Shown one piece after another: positions 58,437 to 64,000 of a DNA stretch of 64,000 bases (the first letter of the stretch is position 1; each line of letters opens with the position of its first letter). The stretch is from Mycobacterium gordonae (GTDB lineage: Bacteria; Actinomycetota; Actinomycetes; Mycobacteriales; Mycobacteriaceae). The notes beneath the pieces were generated by a model, which was given only the letters and a program-made list of their open reading frames with translations, was not told the origin of the DNA and ran no database searches. Both the position numbers and the translations under genes were made by a program. The stretch is from the NCBI RefSeq assembly GCF_017086405.1, contig NZ_CP070973.1, positions 5,860,739 through 5,924,738 on the forward strand, given 5' to 3'.

Positions 58437-60416
58437 ATGGGGATCACCAAAGTACTGGTTGCCAACCGCGGTGAGATCGCCCGGCGGGTGTTCGCCACCT
58501 GCCGGCGGCTGGGTCTGGGCACCGTCGCCGTCTATACCGACCCGGACGCGTCGGCCCCGCACGTCGCCGAGGCCGACGCACGGGTGCGGCTGGCGAAGAC
58601 CAATGACTACCTCAATGCCGAGGCCATCATTGCCGCCGCCCGCGCCGCGGGTGCCGACGCCGTGCACCCGGGCTACGGATTCCTCTCCGAGAACGCCGAA
58701 TTCGCGGCGGCGGTACAGGAGGCCGGTCTGACCTGGGTGGGTCCCCCCGTCGATTCGGTGCGCGCGATGGGCTCGAAGATCGAGTCCAAGAAACTGATGG
58801 CTGCGGCCGGAGTGCCGGTGCTCGAGGAGCTCGATCCGGACACCGTGACGCAGGCACAGCTGCCGGTGCTGGTCAAGGCATCCTCCGGCGGCGGCGGGCG
58901 GGGGATGCGGGTGGTGCGGGAATTGTCCGCACTCACGGCCGAAGTCGAAGCCGCACAACGCGAGGCGCAGTCGGCGTTCGGCGACCCGACTGTCTTCTGC
59001 GAGCGTTACCTGCCCACCGGGCACCACATCGAGGTGCAGGTGATGGCTGACACCCACGGCACCGTGTGGGCCGTGGGTGAGCGGGAATGCTCCATCCAGC
59101 GTCGTCACCAGAAGGTGATCGAAGAGGCCCCGTCGCCATTGGTGGAGCGAACTCCGGGGATGCGCGACAAGCTGTTCCAGGCCGCCCGGCTGGCCGCCGG
59201 CGCGATCGGCTACACCGGAGCCGGGACCGTGGAGTTCCTCGCCGACGACAACGGCGAATTCTTCTTCCTGGAGATGAACACCCGGCTGCAGGTCGAGCAT
59301 CCGGTCACCGAGGAGACCACCGGGCTGGACCTGGTCGAGTTGCAGCTCGAGGTGGCCGACGGCGGTCGGCTGGGCGCTGACCCCCCGGTGGCGCAAGGAC
59401 ATTCGATCGAGGCACGGCTCTACGCCGAGGATCCCGCGCAGGGCTGGCAGCCACAGGCCGGCACGGTGCACCGCATCCAGGTGCCGTCGGTGCGTGCCGA
59501 GTTCAGCTCACTGGGGCACCGGACCGGAATCCGGCTGGATTCCGGCATCGTCGACGGCTCGGTGGTGTCGATCTACTACGACCCCATGCTGGCCAAGGTC
59601 ATCTCCTATGCTCCCACCCGCCGGCAGTCCGCGCTGGTGCTCGCCGACGCGCTGGCCCGCACCCACGTGCACGGCCTACGCACCAACCGCGAACTGCTGG
59701 TGCATGTGTTGCGGCACCGGGCTTTTCTCGAAGGGGCCACCGACACCGCGTTTTTCGACACGCACGGTCTGGCCGAGCTGTCAGCGCCACTGGCCGATGC
59801 CGCGGCGGCGCGGGTCTCGGCGATCGCGGCCGCGCTGGCCGACGCGGCGCACAACCGCGTCACTGCCGGGGCGCTGGGTTCGCTCCCCTCCGGCTGGCGC
59901 AACCTGTCCTCGGGGTACCAGGTCAAGACCTACCGAGACGACTCCGACACCGAGCAACGGATCGAATATCGCTTCACCAGAACCTCTTTGGCGTTGCCGC
60001 AGGACCCGTCGGTGCAACTGGTGTCTGTCTCGCCGGAGCAGGTCGTGCTGGCCGAGAGCGGGGTGGCTACCAGCTATGCCGTCGCCCGTTTCGGTGACGA
60101 CATCTACGTCGACTCCGCACGCGGCCCCGTGCACTTGGTGGCCGTACCACGCTTCCCCGAACCGGGCTCCGCCGTCGAGCAGGGTTCACTGGTTGCACCC
60201 ATGCCCGGCAACGTCATCCGGATCGGCGCCGAAGTCGGCGCCGCCGTCACCGCCGGCCAGCCGCTCATCTGGCTGGAGGCGATGAAGATGGAGCACACCA
60301 TCACCGCGCCCACCGACGGGGTGCTCGCGGAGATCAACGTCCAGACCGGCCAGCAGGTCGAAGTAGGCGCAGTCCTCGCGAGGGTGGACGCGTCTGAGCC
60401 AGAAGGAGATTCGTGA
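58437..60416 (+). CDS. accA2: Biotin carboxylase/carrier alpha subunit AccA2
   Basis: A 659-aa protein from the ATG at 58437; an in-frame GTG at 58428, overlapping the accD2 stop as GTGA, is an equally plausible start. The biotin carboxylase part (1-450) begins VLVANRGEIARRVFATCR, has the ATP-grasp Gly-rich loop SSGGGGRGMRVV and FFLEMNTRLQVEHPVTE. The C-terminal carrier domain has the biotinylation motif EAMKMEH (about residue 620). It carboxylates biotin with ATP and bicarbonate and passes CO2 to AccD2. Confidence 0.93.
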   Translation: MGITKVLVANRGEIARRVFATCRRLGLGTVAVYTDPDASAPHVAEADARVRLAKTNDYLNAEAIIAAARAAGADAVHPGYGFLSENAEFAAAVQEAGLTWVGPPVDSVRAMGSKIESKKLMAAAGVPVLEELDPDTVTQAQLPVLVKASSGGGGRGMRVVRELSALTAEVEAAQREAQSAFGDPTVFCERYLPTGHHIEVQVMADTHGTVWAVGERECSIQRRHQKVIEEAPSPLVERTPGMRDKLFQAARLAAGAIGYTGAGTVEFLADDNGEFFFLEMNTRLQVEHPVTEETTGLDLVELQLEVADGGRLGADPPVAQGHSIEARLYAEDPAQGWQPQAGTVHRIQVPSVRAEFSSLGHRTGIRLDSGIVDGSVVSIYYDPMLAKVISYAPTRRQSALVLADALARTHVHGLRTNRELLVHVLRHRAFLEGATDTAFFDTHGLAELSAPLADAAAARVSAIAAALADAAHNRVTAGALGSLPSGWRNLSSGYQVKTYRDDSDTEQRIEYRFTRTSLALPQDPSVQLVSVSPEQVVLAESGVATSYAVARFGDDIYVDSARGPVHLVAVPRFPEPGSAVEQGSLVAPMPGNVIRIGAEVGAAVTAGQPLIWLEAMKMEHTITAPTDGVLAEINVQTGQQVEVGAVLARVDASEPEGDS

Positions 60417-61582
60417 TGACCGATACCAGCTTCATCGAAAGCGAAGACCGCCAGGCGCTGCGCAAGGCGGTGCGCGAATGGGCATCGAACTACGGCGCCG
60501 AGTACTACCTGAAGAAGGCCCGCGCCCACGAACACACCACCGAATTGTGGAATGAAGCGGGCAAGCTCGGCTTCCTCGGCGTCAACCTGCCCGAGGAGTA
60601 CGGCGGCGGCGGCGCCGGCATGTACGAACTCGCGCTGGTCATGGAGGAAATGGCGGCCGCTGGCAGCGCACTGCTGCTGATGGTGGTCTCACCAGCCATC
60701 AACGGCACCATCATCAGCAAGTTCGGCACCGAGGAGCAGAAGAAGCGCTGGGTCCCGTCCATCGCCGACGGCAGCCTCACCATGGCGTTCGCCATCACCG
60801 AACCGGACGCCGGATCCAACTCGCACAAGATCACCACCACCGCCCGCCGCGACGGCAGCGACTGGATCCTCAACGGCCAGAAGGTCTACATCTCCGGTGT
60901 CGACCAGGCCCAGGCGGTGCTCGTGGTCGGTCGCACCGAAGAAGCCAAGACCGGCAAACTGCGGCCGGCGCTGTTCGTGGTGCCCACCGACGCGCCCGGG
61001 TTCACCTACACGCCGATCGAGATGGAGCTGATCAGCCCCGAGCGTCAGTTCCAGGTGTTCATCGACGACGTGCGGCTGCCGTCCGACGCACTCGTCGGCG
61101 CCGAAGATGCGGCAATCGCACAACTTTTCGCGGGCCTGAACCCCGAACGGATCATGGGTGCGGCCAGCGCGGTCGGCATGGGCCGGTTCGCCCTCGACAA
61201 AGCCGTCGACTACGTCAAGACCCGCCAGGTCTGGGGCGCCCCGATCGGCTCGCACCAGGGTCTGGCGCACCCGTTGGCGCAGTGCCACATCGAGGTCGAA
61301 CTGGCCAAGTTGATGATGCAGAAGGCGGCGACGCTCTACGACGCCGGAGACGACGGTGGGGCGGCCCAGGCGGCCAACATGGCCAAGTACGCGGCCGGCG
61401 AGGCATCCACCCGGGCCGTCGACCAGGCCGTCCAGTCGATGGGCGGCAACGGGCTGACCAAGGAGTACGGCGTGGCGGCCATGTTGACCGCGTCGCGGCT
61501 GGCGCGGATCGCCCCGATCAGCCGCGAAATGGTGCTGAACTTCGTCGCGCAGACGTCGCTGGGCCTGCCCCGCTCGTACTGA
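60416..61582 (+). CDS. fadE12: Acyl-CoA dehydrogenase FadE12
   Basis: A 388-aa flavoenzyme, the second acyl-CoA dehydrogenase in the operon. It has FAITEPDAGSNSHKITTTAR (about 127-146), VYISGVDQAQAVLVVG, and the C-terminal QSMGGNGLTKEYGVAAM region. Start ATG at 60416 shares one base with the accA2 TGA; a GTG three bases earlier is possible. Ribosome site AGAAGGAG. Two FadE enzymes flanking a carboxylase suggest two oxidation steps in the same pathway, one before and one after carboxylation or on different substrates. Confidence 0.9.
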   Translation: MTDTSFIESEDRQALRKAVREWASNYGAEYYLKKARAHEHTTELWNEAGKLGFLGVNLPEEYGGGGAGMYELALVMEEMAAAGSALLLMVVSPAINGTIISKFGTEEQKKRWVPSIADGSLTMAFAITEPDAGSNSHKITTTARRDGSDWILNGQKVYISGVDQAQAVLVVGRTEEAKTGKLRPALFVVPTDAPGFTYTPIEMELISPERQFQVFIDDVRLPSDALVGAEDAAIAQLFAGLNPERIMGAASAVGMGRFALDKAVDYVKTRQVWGAPIGSHQGLAHPLAQCHIEVELAKLMMQKAATLYDAGDDGGAAQAANMAKYAAGEASTRAVDQAVQSMGGNGLTKEYGVAAMLTASRLARIAPISREMVLNFVAQTSLGLPRSY

Positions 61583-62367
61583 TGGACACCCTCGTCGAGT
61601 ACGCCCGCGAGGGCGTGGCAGCCAAGCTGACCCTGAACTCACCGCACAACCGAAACGCGCTGTCGACGACGCTGGTCACCCAGCTGCACGAAGGCCTGCG
61701 CGCGGCCGCGGCGGACCCGGCGGTGCGGGTGGTGGTGCTCGGCCACAGCGGCGGCACCTTCTGCGCCGGTGCCGACCTGTCGGAGGCGGGTGGGGGTGAC
61801 CCGTTCGAGCTGGCCGTGGCCCGGGCGAAGGAGATGACCGCGCTGTTGCGCGCCATCGTCTCCTCCCCGCGACCGGTGATCGGCGCCATCGACGGCCACG
61901 TGCGGGCCGGCGGCTTCGGTCTCGTCGGCGCATGCGACATGGTCGTGGCCGGACCGCGCAGCACGTTTGCCCTGACCGAGGCGCGCATCGGCGTCGCGCC
62001 GGCGATCATCTCGCTGACCTTGCTGCCGAAGCTGTCCGCACGCGCCGCGGCACGCTACTACCTCACCGGCGCAACGTTCGGCGCCAGCGAAGCCGCCGAG
62101 ATCGGTTTGATCACCCTGGCCGCCGACGACGTGGACGCCGCGGTGGCCGGTCTGGTCGCCGACGTCGGGCGCGGATCACCGCAGGGCCTGGCCGCATCCA
62201 AGGCGCTCACGACCGCCGCTGTACTGGAAGGCTTCGACCGCGACGCTGAGCGGCTCACCGAGGAGTCCGCGCGGCTGTTCGTGTCCGAAGAGGCCCGCGA
62301 AGGCATGCTTGCCTTTCTGCAGAAACGACCGCCGAGCTGGGTCTCCGACCCGGGCACACCGTCCTGA
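61582..62367 (+). CDS. echA7: Enoyl-CoA hydratase EchA7
   Basis: A 261-aa crotonase-fold protein. The oxyanion segments HSGGTFCAGADLSEAGGG (about 53-70) and GHVRAGGFGLVGACDM (about 101-116), and the family stretch FALTEARIGVAPA, are intact. It hydrates an enoyl-CoA such as 3-methylglutaconyl- or isohexenylglutaconyl-CoA if the leucine/terpenoid reading is right. ATG at 61582 shares one base with the fadE12 stop. Last gene of the six-gene operon; no HMG-CoA lyase-like gene follows. Confidence 0.88.
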   Translation: MDTLVEYAREGVAAKLTLNSPHNRNALSTTLVTQLHEGLRAAAADPAVRVVVLGHSGGTFCAGADLSEAGGGDPFELAVARAKEMTALLRAIVSSPRPVIGAIDGHVRAGGFGLVGACDMVVAGPRSTFALTEARIGVAPAIISLTLLPKLSARAAARYYLTGATFGASEAAEIGLITLAADDVDAAVAGLVADVGRGSPQGLAASKALTTAAVLEGFDRDAERLTEESARLFVSEEAREGMLAFLQKRPPSWVSDPGTPS

Positions 62368-62451
62368 CCGGGCCGGGTGGGTGCTGTCAAGGTTGCAGTT
62401 CAGACAACACCTTTTGCAGCAAACCGGGAAAGTCGTAAGCTCGCGGGTGAC

Positions 62452-63054
62452 ATGACCAACCCAGCCCAGCGTGATGCGAAGGCCGCGCGTGACGAATTGT
62501 CGCGCGCAGAGGACACCGATCGCATCCAGATTGCGCAGTTGCTGGCCTACGCGGCCGAGCAGGGCCGCCTCCAACTCAACGAGTACGAAGACCGCCTTAC
62601 CAAGGCTTACGCCGCCACCACCTACCAGGAGTTGGACCGACTGCGGGCCGACCTGCCCGGCACTGCGGTCAGCCCCCGGCGCGGCGGCAACTGCAACCCG
62701 GCCCCTTCCACCCTGCTGTTGGCCATCATGAGCGGCTTCGAGCGCCGCGGGCGGTGGAACATCCCTAAGAAGCTCACCACCTTCACCTTCTGGGGCAGCG
62801 GTGTGATCGACCTGCGCTATGCGGACTTCACCTCCACCGAGGTTGAGATTCACGCGTACTCGATCATGAGCGCTCAGACGTTCCTGTTGCCGCCCGAAAT
62901 CAACGTCGAGATCCACGGCCGCGGGGTGATGGGCAACTTCGACCACGAGGTGGTCGGCGAGGGCACCCGGGGTGCGCCCACGGTGAAGATCAAGGGTTTC
63001 TCGCTGTGGGGCGGCGTGGGCATCAAGCGCAAAGCGCGCAAGGCGCGCAAGTAA
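62452..63054 (+). CDS. DUF1707 protein, Rv0966c-like
   Basis: From the ATG at 62452 the protein is 200 aa. The N-terminal DUF1707 segment reads TDRIQIAQLLAYAAEQGRL then YEDRLTKAYAATTYQELDRL. The second half (FWGSGVIDLRYADFT to TVKIKGFSLWGGVGIKRK) is a beta-helical cell-wall-stress domain like that of LiaF. No membrane helix is clear. Matches Rv0966c in length. In M. tuberculosis the copper genes csoR-ctpV lie between it and echA7; here only 84 bp separate them. Confidence 0.8.
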   Translation: MTNPAQRDAKAARDELSRAEDTDRIQIAQLLAYAAEQGRLQLNEYEDRLTKAYAATTYQELDRLRADLPGTAVSPRRGGNCNPAPSTLLLAIMSGFERRGRWNIPKKLTTFTFWGSGVIDLRYADFTSTEVEIHAYSIMSAQTFLLPPEINVEIHGRGVMGNFDHEVVGEGTRGAPTVKIKGFSLWGGVGIKRKARKARK

Positions 63055-63150
63055 TCACGCGCAAGTAGTCAACAGCGGCCACTGAGGTGAGTGGCGGGCC
63101 CAGTCGTCCGGTGCCAGGCTTCGTCGAGAGTTCGCGTCGGAGGAAGGCGG

Positions 63151-63447
63151 GTGACGGTGGCAGCAGAGTTGCGGGCAATTCCGGATGTGCTGGCTCACGT
63201 GGGCACGGAACTGACGAACCATGGCCAGGCACTAGAGGAGGAACAACGGGCGTGCCACCGCGACGCCGACGATGCGCAGCGAGGATGGGTCGGGGCGTCG
63301 GCCTCAGCGCTCGCGGAATTGTTGAATCGGTGGGCGCTCGTCGGCGACGGACACCACGCCCGCCTGGCTGGGCATGCTGACGGCATGCGGTACGCCGCGG
63401 CCACCTTGCGCGAAATGGAGCAAAGCAACGCTGCCGCGCTCCGATGA
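63151..63447 (+). CDS. WXG100-like small protein (ESX-associated)
   Basis: From the GTG at 63151, behind a strong ribosome site (GGAGGAAGG), the protein is 98 aa, alpha-helical, with a central RGWVGASASALAEL turn: W-x-G between two helices, the mark of WXG100/ESX partners. The C-terminus is MRYAAATLREMEQSNAAAL and lacks a strict YxxxD/E signal. Its stop overlaps the next start as ATGA, so the two proteins are probably made together and may form a secreted heterodimer. Confidence 0.65.
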   Translation: MTVAAELRAIPDVLAHVGTELTNHGQALEEEQRACHRDADDAQRGWVGASASALAELLNRWALVGDGHHARLAGHADGMRYAAATLREMEQSNAAALR

Positions 63448-64000
63448 CGGTGACCCTGGCCGATATCGAGCGCTGGGATCCCGCCGCCATCACCGCGGTC
63501 TTCGACGCCGCCATCCGGCGCGCCCACGGAACCCACACTGCCGCAGCGGCGGTCACCGAGTTGATGCGGCTGCTGAGTTTTGGCGGTGACGCCGCGGCGG
63601 CGGCGCACGCGGCAACCGGACACACTGCGCTCGTCCTGGACGACCACGCCGACGCCTGTGCCGCCGTCGGTCGTGCGGCCGAACAGGCTGCCGAGGAAGT
63701 GGCCGCGATCAAGCGGCGGCTTCAAGCGATGCGGGACACGGCGCGGGAAAACCACTTGGCGATCGACGAAACGCTGGGCTCCGCATTGCCACCGTCGGAC
63801 CTGGCCGACATTCCGCCCGGCAGGCGGCAGGCCATCGTCGACGCGGCGGTGCTGCTGACCGAGGGCCTGCAACGGCTGTTGGCGGACGCCGAGCGCGCGG
63901 ACGAAGATCTGGCCGCGGCGATCCGCGGCGCGGACGGCGACCTAGGCAGTGAACAGGTCGACGCGCAACTCGGCCACCGGCCGCCCCGAATGCCGCGATT
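63444..64000 (+). CDS. Putative type VII secretion substrate, N-terminal part (runs off the window)
   Basis: Starts at ATG 63444, overlapping the WXG100-like stop, and is open to the window edge (185 codons). The visible part is an all-alpha, Ala-rich coiled region starting LADIERWDPAAITAVFDAAI, continuing through LMRLLSFGGDAAAAAHAATG and RQAIVDAAVLLTEGLQRLL. This layout is common in the N-terminal helical domain of large ESX-secreted effectors whose C-terminus carries a toxin or enzyme. The effector part lies beyond the window, so no activity can be assigned. Confidence 0.55.
   Translation, partial: MTVTLADIERWDPAAITAVFDAAIRRAHGTHTAAAAVTELMRLLSFGGDAAAAAHAATGHTALVLDDHADACAAVGRAAEQAAEEVAAIKRRLQAMRDTARENHLAIDETLGSALPPSDLADIPPGRRQAIVDAAVLLTEGLQRLLADAERADEDLAAAIRGADGDLGSEQVDAQLGHRPPRMPR

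Overview
The window is high-GC actinobacterial DNA from a slow-growing Mycobacterium. The evidence is a PE_PGRS gene, the mprA/mprB/pepD stress locus, a fused PAS-phosphatase-kinase-STAS sigma-factor regulator, a protein O-mannosyltransferase and a cAMP-gated lysine acetyltransferase. Gene order follows, in inverted orientation, the M. tuberculosis H37Rv stretch from about Rv1006 down to Rv0966c (from memory), with several insertions and losses. The species cannot be named from sequence alone.

Layout. (1) 1-7770: a surface-polysaccharide region with a glycosyl-type gene start, an O-antigen-ligase-like membrane protein, a Wzz/tyrosine-kinase-like chain-length protein, a DUF4832-type lipoprotein, a GAF-GGDEF-EAL c-di-GMP enzyme and an FkbM methyltransferase. 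(2) 7885-11296: an FAD oxidoreductase translationally coupled to an ECF41/SigJ-type sigma factor, then pabB. (3) 11428-21798: Rv1004c-like secreted repeat protein, rsmI, pmt, an 18-bp tandem repeat, a DUF559 protein, arcA, an AlkB-like dioxygenase, two tandem lipoprotein paralogues, the lysine acetyltransferase and a methyltransferase. (4) 21903-31438: a decayed DUF4239 gene, the SigF-type regulator, an AraC regulator, PE_PGRS, a sulfotransferase and a bestrophin. (5) 31651-37881: tRNA-Ala, a GlpR-like membrane protein, rimJ, glp/moeA, galU, 5-FTHF cyclo-ligase, the HrcA/CIRCE-controlled chaperone gene ruc and a SAF-domain protein.

(6) 37936-48560 is the most unusual region, a lower-GC island. 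A minus-strand operon encodes an ABC exporter and a lipocalin-like exported protein (counterparts of Rv0986-Rv0988). It continues through a TIM-barrel isomerase-like protein, a complete LuxS-type protein, a sugar-phosphate cyclase of the EEVS-like kind, a methyltransferase (now a pseudogene) and a UbiA prenyltransferase. The UbiA gene meets a convergent GPP-synthase-like gene (grcC2). Nearly every junction is a 1-4 nt start/stop overlap, and an IS21-type transposase remnant lies at the outer edge. I read this as a candidate pathway for a prenylated cyclitol-like product with its own exporter. In M. tuberculosis only the two ends (Rv0986-0988 and Rv0989c) remain.

(7) 48628-53745: mscL, moaB2, pepD, mprB, mprA and rpmF. 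(8) 53985-62367: a six-gene coupled catabolic operon (AtuA-like, fadE13, accD2, accA2, fadE12, echA7) behind a TetR-like palindrome. (9) 62452-64000: a DUF1707 protein and a WXG100-like gene coupled to a partial putative type VII secretion substrate.
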